Part shown: piece after piece, positions 1 through 5,630 of the stretch
Numbering within the stretch: the stretch's first letter is position 1
How the letters are laid out: each line of letters opens with the position of its first letter
From: an uncultured Verrucomicrobiota bacterium
GTDB taxonomy: Bacteria; Verrucomicrobiota; Verrucomicrobiia; Chthoniobacterales; SZAS-18
DNA length: 5,630 bases
Direction of reading: 5' to 3'
Assembly (NCBI GenBank): GCA_937873255.1
Contig: CALMVM010000266.1
Span: forward strand, 1-5,630
Notes under the pieces: generated by a model
Seen by the model: only the letters and a program-made list of their open reading frames with translations
Told to the model about the DNA's origin: nothing
The model's database searches: none
Program-made: the position numbers and the translations under genes

Positions 1-9
1 CCGCTGGTA

Positions 10-885
10 TCATCCCGTCACCGGTGATCGCCTGCTAACGCTACGCGTCTCGTCACTCCCTCCCGCCCCTGTCCCCGGCCGGGCGGTGTGGTTGTCTAGA
101 TCCCACAACAGCCAGTCGTCGTTGGTCACGTAGCGTTTGAGTTTGTTGTCCCACCGCTTGGGCACTTCGCGCACGAGCGATTCGAGGTACGGAAAAAGCG
201 GCTGCCGGGGCGGATGCCGTTCTTCGGCGGCGTCCATCGGGATCTTCTCCCACCCGAATTTCTCCCGGTATGGCGCGAAGCCAAAACCGTCGAAAAACGT
301 CCCGCCGATCAGCGGCATGTACCACAGGCTCGGGATGCCGCGTGGGTTGGGCTTGACGGGCACCTCCGCTTCCAGGCGCTTGAGCAGTTCGAGCCCCGCC
401 GGGTCGTCGCGCAGGTGTTCGCGCAACGCGTCCACCGCCGGGAATTCCACCGCCGGACTCACGAACAACACCGGCTTGATCTGCAGTCGAGTCAGGATGA
501 TCTCGTGCGCCGTGACCACGCTGTAGATGTTCGTCGGCACGTACGCAATCGTGAAGTCGCTCGTGTCCACCATGCGCAGGTCGATGTGGAGCGTTTCCCA
601 GAATTGTTCCGCGCACTTCGCCCGCGCCTCGTCGCCCGCCTGCCCGGGCTCGAACGTCCAGTTGTCGCGCGAGTCAATCGTCTTGATGTCCTCCAGACCG
701 TACTCCTCCAGGCCGCGCACGTTCGGCTTGAACCACGGGTCGAATACCGTCGCCTCCAGGTGACGCAAAAAGTCGCCCACGCGGTTGCGCCAGCCGAGTT
801 TTTTTTCGTCGGCGCGCGACGCCACGAAATCCATCGGCCCCGAAAGGTACACGCGTGCTCCGCGCAGGTGGTTCTGCTTGGACAT
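10..885 (-). CDS. Nucleoside 2-deoxyribosyltransferase-like protein (divergent branch)
   Basis: A protein of 291 residues that looks like the nucleoside 2-deoxyribosyltransferase fold, whose members cleave or exchange the N-glycosidic bond of nucleosides, probably in the cytoplasm (no signal peptide or membrane segment seen). Visible marks are a first strand with nucleotide-binding loop, VYLSGPMDF at residues 12-20, and a central acidic strand, DTSDFTIAYVPTN at 107-119. A following Ser-(x)5-Glu stretch, SVVTAHE at 122-128, has Glu128 where the family keeps its catalytic glutamate. The frame stays open upstream to 1218, but that part is Arg-rich and lies over the neighbouring gene. I chose ATG 885 because AAGGTGG sits 8 bases upstream; ATG 906 is the alternative. 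The last 20 or so residues are Gly/Ser/Arg-rich and look non-conserved. It is divergent from the related gene on its right. The fold call is moderately sure; the substrate is unknown, and it could be a hydrolase instead of a transferase. Confidence 0.72.
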   Translation of the reverse strand: MSKQNHLRGARVYLSGPMDFVASRADEKKLGWRNRVGDFLRHLEATVFDPWFKPNVRGLEEYGLEDIKTIDSRDNWTFEPGQAGDEARAKCAEQFWETLHIDLRMVDTSDFTIAYVPTNIYSVVTAHEIILTRLQIKPVLFVSPAVEFPAVDALREHLRDDPAGLELLKRLEAEVPVKPNPRGIPSLWYMPLIGGTFFDGFGFAPYREKFGWEKIPMDAAEERHPPRQPLFPYLESLVREVPKRWDNKLKRYVTNDDWLLWDLDNHTARPGTGAGGSDETRSVSRRSPVTG

Positions 886-893
886 GATGACGC

Positions 894-900
894 CCACCTT
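894..900 (-). promoter_or_regulatory. Ribosome binding site of the leftward transferase-like gene
   Basis: AAGGTGG on the minus strand, 8 bases before the ATG at 885. It is the only clear Shine-Dalgarno match in front of a gene start in this window. It decides the start in favour of 885, since it would lie inside the coding sequence if translation began at 906 or further upstream. Confidence 0.5.
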
Positions 901-936
901 GGGCATCCGTCCGCGCGTTGACAAGCCCCGAACTCG

Positions 937-1704
937 ATGCAAACGCCGCTTGCCGTCCGGCCGGGTTTTCGCTTTGTTGTGTTCCCTTCTTTTTTCGTGA
1001 ACGATTCCCGGACCTACACCGTTTATTTCGGCGGCGAACTTTTCAGCACCAAGCATCTCCTCGGCAACGCGGTCCTCGCCGAGGCGATCCGCCGGCGGTC
1101 GGACGGGCGTTTCCTGCCCTTGATGCCGCAGGTTTTGGAGCAGCGCGACACTACCGCGCAGGCGATCCGCGACCAGGATATCCGCGCGCTGCTTTCCTGC
1201 GACCTGGGATTGTTTCACTACGACGGACCCGAACTCGACGCCGGCACGGTGGTCGAGTTCATGCTCGCCAAATTCGCGGATATCCCAGCGGTGCTATTGC
1301 GCACGGATTTTCGCGGCAGCGGGGAAATCTCGATCAGCGGCGAGCCGTGGAATTTGATGACGAGTTTTTACCCGCGCACGATATCGGTCGTGCTGGACGC
1401 GATGGTGATGTTCCAACAGGGTCTGGAGCGGCCGACGCCGTTGTTTCCCGGAGCCGCTCCCGCGCTGGATGGCGAAGAACCGCTCGGCCTCGTGGCAGCG
1501 CACAAAATGGTCGAGCAAACGGCCGACGCCGTGATTGCCGCGCTGGATCGATTGCGGACGATACCTCCGGTGCTGCCGGAAAATTTGCGCGAGCCCGTTT
1601 ACCAGTGGCTGTCGATGATGCCCGGCTTCAAGAACGCTCCGCGGGAAATTTCCGCCGAACTGCTCGCCCTTTGCGCGAGGAAGCGGGAAAAGGGTCTGCT
1701 ATAA
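937..1704 (+). CDS. Nucleoside 2-deoxyribosyltransferase family protein
   Basis: A 255-residue protein (235 if it starts at GTG 997) of the nucleoside 2-deoxyribosyltransferase family. These cytoplasmic enzymes move or hydrolyse off the base of deoxynucleosides or nucleotides through a glutamate nucleophile. Motifs, numbered from ATG 937: first strand YTVYFGG at 27-33, Asn44, acidic strand CDLGLFHYDG at 88-97, then the hallmark ELDAGTVVE at 99-107 with Glu107 as the likely nucleophile. A C-terminal helical part of about 100 residues follows. No Shine-Dalgarno precedes either start. The first 20 residues are hydrophobic, come from a T-rich stretch and lie before the family's usual first strand, so GTG 997 may be the true start and 937-996 a leader. 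It is divergent from the related gene on the left and ends 21 bp from the convergent HAD gene. Family is fairly sure; the reaction (transferase, nucleosidase or nucleotide N-glycosidase) is not. Confidence 0.8.
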   Translation: MQTPLAVRPGFRFVVFPSFFVNDSRTYTVYFGGELFSTKHLLGNAVLAEAIRRRSDGRFLPLMPQVLEQRDTTAQAIRDQDIRALLSCDLGLFHYDGPELDAGTVVEFMLAKFADIPAVLLRTDFRGSGEISISGEPWNLMTSFYPRTISVVLDAMVMFQQGLERPTPLFPGAAPALDGEEPLGLVAAHKMVEQTADAVIAALDRLRTIPPVLPENLREPVYQWLSMMPGFKNAPREISAELLALCARKREKGLL

Positions 1705-1725
1705 TTTCGCGGATAGCTTCTGCGT

Positions 1726-2607
1726 TCAATACTTCGGCGAGCGCACGGTGCCGCTATCGAGCGAGGTCTGTCGTTTTGCCCGAATGCGAGTGGCGGTCTC
1801 GCCGACCATCTCGTCCAGCAACAACCGCAGGTGGCTGCCCGCACGGTAATCCGCCGGCGCGATGTGCCGTACGCGGTCGGCATGCGCGGTGAGTTGATAA
1901 CACTTGCGAAACGCCGCCCGCGTCGGGTCGTCGGGATTATACACCGCCACCGCCTGCCCGCCCTGTTTGCGGATGACGTTGAAACACGGGATATCCGTCG
2001 GGCCGTCGCCGACGTAGATCATATTTTCGAACGGCACGGGCCGCAGGTCGTCGTCCATGTGGTCGTTCACGTCCTCGCTCAGATCGAGCAGCCCTTTATT
2101 GACCCGAAAAAGGAACTGTGTTTTCTGAGTGTGCGAGATCACGCGCTTGGGGAACGTGATCCTCCCGGAATTATCCTCCGCGTACTCGCAACCGAACACC
2201 GCGCGCACGTGCCGCATCAATTGGCTGCCCTCGATCACCGCCTTCAACCCGCTGCTGATGATATAGAACTCCACCCGGATTCCCAGCGCGATATCCTCCG
2301 ACGAAAGTAGTCCCCGCTCGAACTCCTCGAACATCTCCGGCAACCCCGGGTAGAAGGTGAGCTTAGCGCCGAGTTCGCGCAGTTGGGCGTTGGAAGGCCG
2401 GTCGAGGTCGAGCGTGTCGAGCAAGACCTTCATGTAAGCCAGTTCGCTGTCGTAACTGTCGTGATTGACGAGATCCTGGCAGCGCGTCCAGAACCGCTCG
2501 GGATCGATGCCGAACGCAGGGAACAACACCTCGTCCTGCATGTAGTACGGCGAGAGCGTCTGATCGTAGTCGAAGATCAGGGCGATGAGATTTTGCGGCA
2601 CGGACAT
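1726..2607 (-). CDS. HAD-superfamily phosphohydrolase
   Basis: A 293-residue cytoplasmic HAD-superfamily hydrolase, probably a Mg-dependent phosphatase. All four signature motifs are visible: motif I FDYDQT at 12-17, with Asp13 as the phosphorylated nucleophile and Asp15 as acid/base; motif II SSG at 118-120; a Lys candidate for motif III at 162 (154 is the alternative); and motif IV GDGPTD at 200-205, with Asp201 and Asp205 as metal ligands. About 100 residues between motifs I and II would form the helical C1-type cap, as in phosphoserine-phosphatase-like members. I chose ATG 2607 because it places motif I 12 residues from the N-terminus. A GTG at 2682 is in frame but would add Ser/Arg-rich residues and run into the gene upstream. 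No clear ribosome binding site. It lies 52 bp after the PDZ gene on the same strand, so the two may be co-transcribed. The substrate cannot be read from the sequence; a nucleotide or phosphoserine-like metabolite is possible. Confidence 0.85.
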   Translation of the reverse strand: MSVPQNLIALIFDYDQTLSPYYMQDEVLFPAFGIDPERFWTRCQDLVNHDSYDSELAYMKVLLDTLDLDRPSNAQLRELGAKLTFYPGLPEMFEEFERGLLSSEDIALGIRVEFYIISSGLKAVIEGSQLMRHVRAVFGCEYAEDNSGRITFPKRVISHTQKTQFLFRVNKGLLDLSEDVNDHMDDDLRPVPFENMIYVGDGPTDIPCFNVIRKQGGQAVAVYNPDDPTRAAFRKCYQLTAHADRVRHIAPADYRAGSHLRLLLDEMVGETATRIRAKRQTSLDSGTVRSPKY

Positions 2608-2659
2608 AGGGAAAGATCGTCGGCGGCAATCGGACGGTGAAATGCTGAGAATGGAAGGA

Positions 2660-3019
2660 CTAATTTGCTTCGCGGTACGCACGGACGGACATTCGCTTCA
2701 GCGGGTAGTTGAAAACAACTCCCGTTTCATGGCTTCTGACCGTGAGGACGACCCGGGTTCCCGGCTTGCCGCGCATCCGCTTGATGAATTCGTTGAACGC
2801 GAGGTCGGCAGTTCCCTTGTCGTCGATGGCGAGAATGGCGTCGCCCGGTTTGATGCCCGCTTCATCGGCAGGGGTGTGTTCGAGCACCTGGGTGATGAGT
2901 CGGCAATCCTCCTGATTGGCGATCATGCAGCCTGTCATTCCAAAGTCCTCTCCGTCATCCTGCGCGAGGATCGGAGAAACCAGGATCAGCCACAGCAAAA
3001 CGGCGAGGAGATGACGCAT
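2660..3019 (-). CDS. Small secreted single-PDZ-domain protein
   Basis: A 119-residue protein with a clear Sec signal peptide: basic start MRH, hydrophobic core at 4-14, and a likely signal peptidase I cut after LA at 18-19. The mature part of 100 residues is almost entirely one PDZ domain of the bacterial HtrA/CtpA type. The hallmark stretch is TPADEAGIKPGDAILAIDD at 49-67, followed by a helix around 72-82 and the strand TRVVLTV at 88-94. No protease, membrane anchor or second domain is present, so it should be a periplasmic or exported peptide-binding or adaptor protein. Cys31 and Cys39, eight residues apart near the start of the mature protein, could form a disulfide. ATG 3019 is chosen because the signal peptide begins there; no Shine-Dalgarno is seen. 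The gene lies between the dehydrogenase upstream and the HAD gene downstream, all on the same strand. Its partner is unknown. Confidence 0.82.
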   Translation of the reverse strand: MRHLLAVLLWLILVSPILAQDDGEDFGMTGCMIANQEDCRLITQVLEHTPADEAGIKPGDAILAIDDKGTADLAFNEFIKRMRGKPGTRVVLTVRSHETGVVFNYPLKRMSVRAYREAN

Positions 3020-3066
3020 GATAAAATAATCCGGCGCGGTTGGATTTACCCGCCTGAATTGCGAAT

Positions 3067-3095
3067 ACTATCCGCGAGATTGCCCGGTTAGGCAA
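3067..3095 (-). promoter_or_regulatory. Possible promoter of the PDZ gene
   Basis: On the minus strand TTGCCT (3095-3090) and GATAGT (3072-3067) each match the sigma-70 consensus boxes at 4 of 6 positions with a 17-base spacer. Initiation would fall near 3060, about 40 bases before the ATG at 3019. It sits in the 148-base gap between the dehydrogenase and PDZ genes, where a promoter would be expected if the PDZ-HAD pair is transcribed on its own. Matches this weak arise by chance, and the sigma consensus of this organism is unknown. No hairpin-plus-T-run terminator for the dehydrogenase is visible in the same gap. Confidence 0.25.
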
Positions 3096-3167
3096 AGAAA
3101 GCTCGTCAGTCGATCCACTTGACGTTAACCACCGTTCCACCGGCCGGGGCAGGCTGGATGGGTTTGC

Positions 3168-5630
3168 CTATCGGTGGATGGCCATAAAGATCGCTTCGTT
3201 GGTCGCCGGCGACGGGAGAGAGATTTCACCGCCCTTTTGCGTGAACGCCGCCACCGCGTCGCGGATCGCCTCGCGCGCGGAGATGGCGAGCATCAACGGT
3301 GGTTCGCCGACGGCCTTGCTGCGTCCGACGGTCTCGACGGGCGCGGAGTCCGCGAAGAACTTCACTCGAAAGTCCGTCGGCGCATCGCTGATCGCCGGAA
3401 TTTGGTACGTGCTCGCGCCGTGCGACTGGAGTCGCCCCTGCGCGTCCCAGCGTAAATCCTCGCACGTCACCCAACCCAACCCTTGCACGTATCCCCCTTC
3501 GATCTGACCGCGATCCACGCCGGGATTCAGCGAGGACCCCACGTCATGCAAAATATCCACGCGGCGAACCTGGTGCATGCCGGTCGCGCCGTCGATCTCG
3601 ACTTCCGTCACCGCCGCGCCGCACGCATAATAGTGGAACGGCCTCCCCTGGCCCGCCGCCCGGTCCCACTGCAAGCCCGGCGTTCGATAATATCCCTGCG
3701 CGGACAGACTCACGCGCTCCATGTACGCGCGGTCCACGACTTCCATGTATTCGACAATCTCGTCGGTCTTGTCCGTCACGAAAACCGCGCCGTTTTCAAA
3801 TCGCACCCGTTCCTCCGTGATCGTGTCGTCGCCGAATCGTTCCTTTAACATCGTCACCGCAAACGGAAGCAATCGCGCGCGCAATTGTCGGCAAGCATCC
3901 TGCACCGCCATGCCGTTGAGGTCCGATCCGCTCGAAGCCGCCGTGGCCGAGGTGTTCGGCACCTTGTCGGTCGCGGTCGTCATCAGGCGGATGCGCTCGG
4001 GCGGCAGACCGAGTTCGCGCATGGCGACGCCGAGGATTTTGGTGTGCAAGCCCTGGCCCATCTCCGTGCCGCCGTGATTGACTTGCGCCGTTCCGTCGCG
4101 GTAGAGCAGGACCAGCGCGCCCGCCTGATTGTAAGCCGTGTAGGTGAAGCTGATACCGAACTTCACCGGCGTGATCGCCAACCCGCGCTTGACCCCGACG
4201 TGCGCTTCGTTCCAACGCTTGATCTCCTCGCGCCGCGCGTCGAATTCCGAACTTTTCTTCAGTTGCCGCCAGAGCGCAGGCAGGCGGAAATCACCGATTT
4301 CCTCGCCGTAATGGGTGGTGTTCGTCTCGCCGCGTCCATGGTAGAAATTATGTTCGCGTACTTCCTCCGGCGGTCGTCCCACCCGGCGCGCGACGCGGTC
4401 GATAATTTCCTCGATGACTAACATTCCCTGCGGACCGCCGAAGCCGCGAAACGCGGTGTTGGAAGCGATGTTAGTTTTTGCCACCCGTCCACTAACTTCA
4501 ATATCGGGAATATAGTAGGCGTTGTCCACGTGGAACATCGCGCGATCGGTCACGGGCATCGAAAGATCGAGCGACCAGCCGCCGTTGGAAACGAGGTCGC
4601 ATTTCAACGCGAGGATTTTGCCCGCGTCATCGTAGCCGACCTGGAATTTTGCCAGGAACGGATGCCGCTTGCCCGTCATGCGCATGTCCACGTCGCGGTC
4701 GGTTTGCACACGCACGGGACGGCCGGTTTTCAGGGCTGCCACTGCCGCCAACGCGGCCCAGGCGTTCCCCTGCGTTTCCTTGCCGCCGAATCCACCGCCC
4801 ATGCGCGGAGCCTGCACGACGATGCGGTGGCGCGGCAGGCCAAGCACCTCGCCGACAATCGTCTGGATCTCGCTCGGGTGCTGCGTTGACGAGGCGATGA
4901 GCACGTTGCCATCGCCGTCGATCTCCGCCCAGGCGGCCTGCGTTTCGAGATAAAAATGTTCCTGCCCGCCCAACTCGAACTCGCCATCCATCCGATGCGG
5001 ACTTTTTTCCAGGCCCCCGCGCCAGTCGCCACGCCGCACGTAGTTGGCGTCGGTATGGTAACTCTCCGCTGCCATCGCGTCGTGAATCGTCACAATGGCG
5101 GGCAGCGGTTCGTATTCGACTTCGATCAGTTTCGCGGCTTCGCGGCAAATCTCTAGCGTATCGCCGACGACCAGCGCGACCAGATGCTGATGATAGAGGA
5201 CTTCTGTCTCCGCGAACAAGGTTTCGTCCTTGCGGCTGACCCCGACGTTGTTATGCCCCGGCACGTCCTCGGCCAGCAACACCGCGCGTACGCCCGGCAT
5301 GGCCCGCGCGTGGGTCACGTTGCGCCGGATGATCCGCGCGTGCGCGTGCGGCGAGCACACGGGCCACACGTCGAGCATCGGGCGGCGTTGCGCGGTGTCG
5401 TCCACATACTGCGCGCGGCCGGTGACGTGCCCCACGCTGCTTTCGTGCGGCAGCGCGCGGGAATCGGATTCCACTTTCCAGTCAGTATCGCTCACAAAAT
5501 CTCCGCGCACATCCTGCGGACCCGATTCACCGCGCACGAATTTCTCCCACAACCCCCGCACCACCCCACGCCGATATTCGGCGCTCCCGCGACGGTCCGT
5601 GAGCGGGGTGAACTCCTCGCCGAGCACGGC
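3168..5630 (-). CDS. Xanthine dehydrogenase, FAD-domain tail fused to molybdopterin subunit (partial)
   Basis: The C-terminal 820 codons of a xanthine dehydrogenase, which oxidises hypoxanthine and xanthine to urate; the 5' part lies beyond the right edge. Residues are counted from the GTG codon at 5627, itself preceded by another open codon. Residues 5-33 (FTPLTDRRGSAEYRR and following) match the C-terminus of a bacterial FAD subunit. After a linker, about 34-56, comes the molybdopterin part: hammerhead domain around 60-182, then two Mo-cofactor domains. Active-site residues matched by motif to bovine XDH are Gln249 (Q767), Phe280 (F798), Glu284 (E802), Arg362 (R880), Arg394 (R912), Phe396 (F914), Phe494 (F1009), Ala564 (A1079), Gln708 (Q1194) and the base Glu775 (E1261). 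Glu284 plus Arg362 favours purine over aldehyde oxidase activity. No stop lies between the FAD tail and the Mo domain, so this is a fusion. It ends naturally in the SPAT...AIHR tail. Iron-sulfur and NAD/FAD sites are not visible. Confidence 0.93.
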   Translation of the reverse strand, partial: AVLGEEFTPLTDRRGSAEYRRGVVRGLWEKFVRGESGPQDVRGDFVSDTDWKVESDSRALPHESSVGHVTGRAQYVDDTAQRRPMLDVWPVCSPHAHARIIRRNVTHARAMPGVRAVLLAEDVPGHNNVGVSRKDETLFAETEVLYHQHLVALVVGDTLEICREAAKLIEVEYEPLPAIVTIHDAMAAESYHTDANYVRRGDWRGGLEKSPHRMDGEFELGGQEHFYLETQAAWAEIDGDGNVLIASSTQHPSEIQTIVGEVLGLPRHRIVVQAPRMGGGFGGKETQGNAWAALAAVAALKTGRPVRVQTDRDVDMRMTGKRHPFLAKFQVGYDDAGKILALKCDLVSNGGWSLDLSMPVTDRAMFHVDNAYYIPDIEVSGRVAKTNIASNTAFRGFGGPQGMLVIEEIIDRVARRVGRPPEEVREHNFYHGRGETNTTHYGEEIGDFRLPALWRQLKKSSEFDARREEIKRWNEAHVGVKRGLAITPVKFGISFTYTAYNQAGALVLLYRDGTAQVNHGGTEMGQGLHTKILGVAMRELGLPPERIRLMTTATDKVPNTSATAASSGSDLNGMAVQDACRQLRARLLPFAVTMLKERFGDDTITEERVRFENGAVFVTDKTDEIVEYMEVVDRAYMERVSLSAQGYYRTPGLQWDRAAGQGRPFHYYACGAAVTEVEIDGATGMHQVRRVDILHDVGSSLNPGVDRGQIEGGYVQGLGWVTCEDLRWDAQGRLQSHGASTYQIPAISDAPTDFRVKFFADSAPVETVGRSKAVGEPPLMLAISAREAIRDAVAAFTQKGGEISLPSPATNEAIFMAIHR

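Noticed and set aside
214..921. 235-codon plus-strand open frame
   Set aside because: Opposite-strand shadow of the leftward transferase-like gene; composition rich in Arg, His and Val without any motif.
918..923. TTGACA resembling a -35 box on the plus strand
   Set aside because: No acceptable -10 box lies 16-18 bases downstream; the position would give AAACGC or similar. It also lies so close to ATG 937 that it could only serve the GTG 997 start.
886..1218. Upstream extension of the leftward transferase-like gene, open to 1218
   Set aside because: It lies opposite the core of the rightward transferase gene, is Arg-rich and irregular, and the start at 885 has a ribosome binding site and sits just before the first strand of the fold.
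1705..1725. Terminator between the convergent transferase and HAD genes
   Set aside because: I looked for a stem-loop followed by a T-run in this 21-bp gap and saw none.
918..1892. 324-codon plus-strand open frame
   Set aside because: Highly Arg/Ala/Gly-rich shadow overlapping both the transferase gene in another frame and the HAD gene on the opposite strand; no recognisable motif.
2608..2682. Earlier GTG start of the HAD gene overlapping the PDZ gene
   Set aside because: The extra 25 residues are Ser/Arg-rich and not HAD-like, and motif I is normally near the N-terminus, as it is with ATG 2607.
2955..3140. 61-codon minus-strand frame starting with GTG at 3140
   Set aside because: Overlaps the signal-peptide coding part of the PDZ gene in a different frame, has no motif and no ribosome binding site.
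3140..3147. CCGGCCGG palindrome in the gap after xanthine dehydrogenase
   Set aside because: Only 8 bases with no loop and no following T-run; expected by chance in GC-rich DNA and not a terminator.
3885..4421. 178-codon plus-strand open frame opposite xanthine dehydrogenase, and similar frames at 4530-4889 and 4627-5148
   Set aside because: Shadows of the dehydrogenase gene, whose own frame carries unbroken family motifs over the same region.

Overview
The window is GC-rich bacterial DNA (roughly 60% G+C by eye) packed with protein-coding genes. There are five genes: four complete, and one that runs off the right edge. I see no rRNA, tRNA, CRISPR array, insertion sequence or phage gene. Only one start codon has a clear Shine-Dalgarno match. 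That, together with a xanthine dehydrogenase fused across its usual subunit border, would fit a Verrucomicrobiota/Planctomycetota-type organism. This assignment is a weak inference and nothing in the window proves it.

Left part (10-1704): two genes of the nucleoside 2-deoxyribosyltransferase fold stand head to head and are transcribed outward from a gap of 51-111 bp. The leftward one (10-885) belongs to a divergent branch. The rightward one (937-1704, possibly starting at 997) carries the textbook D-x-G-T-x-x-E active-site pattern. Such enzymes make or break N-glycosidic bonds of (deoxy)nucleosides or nucleotides.

Middle (1726-3019): on the minus strand, convergent with the second transferase and only 21 bp away, lies a complete HAD-superfamily phosphohydrolase (1726-2607). 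Upstream of it, 52 bp away, is a small secreted protein that is little more than one PDZ domain (2660-3019).

Right part (3168-5630): also on the minus strand is the C-terminal two-thirds of a xanthine dehydrogenase. All molybdenum-site residues that can be matched to the bovine enzyme are present, including the Glu/Arg pair typical of purine-oxidising members. Its visible N-terminus is the tail of an FAD subunit, joined in frame to the molybdopterin subunit.

A working hypothesis links four of the genes. The HAD enzyme could remove phosphate from nucleotides, the transferase-fold enzymes could release or exchange the base, and xanthine dehydrogenase could oxidise the purine to urate. This rests on gene neighbourhood and family knowledge only. 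The PDZ protein has no obvious place in it. I do not see convincing evidence of a wholly new system; the most notable items are the transferase pair and the fused dehydrogenase.
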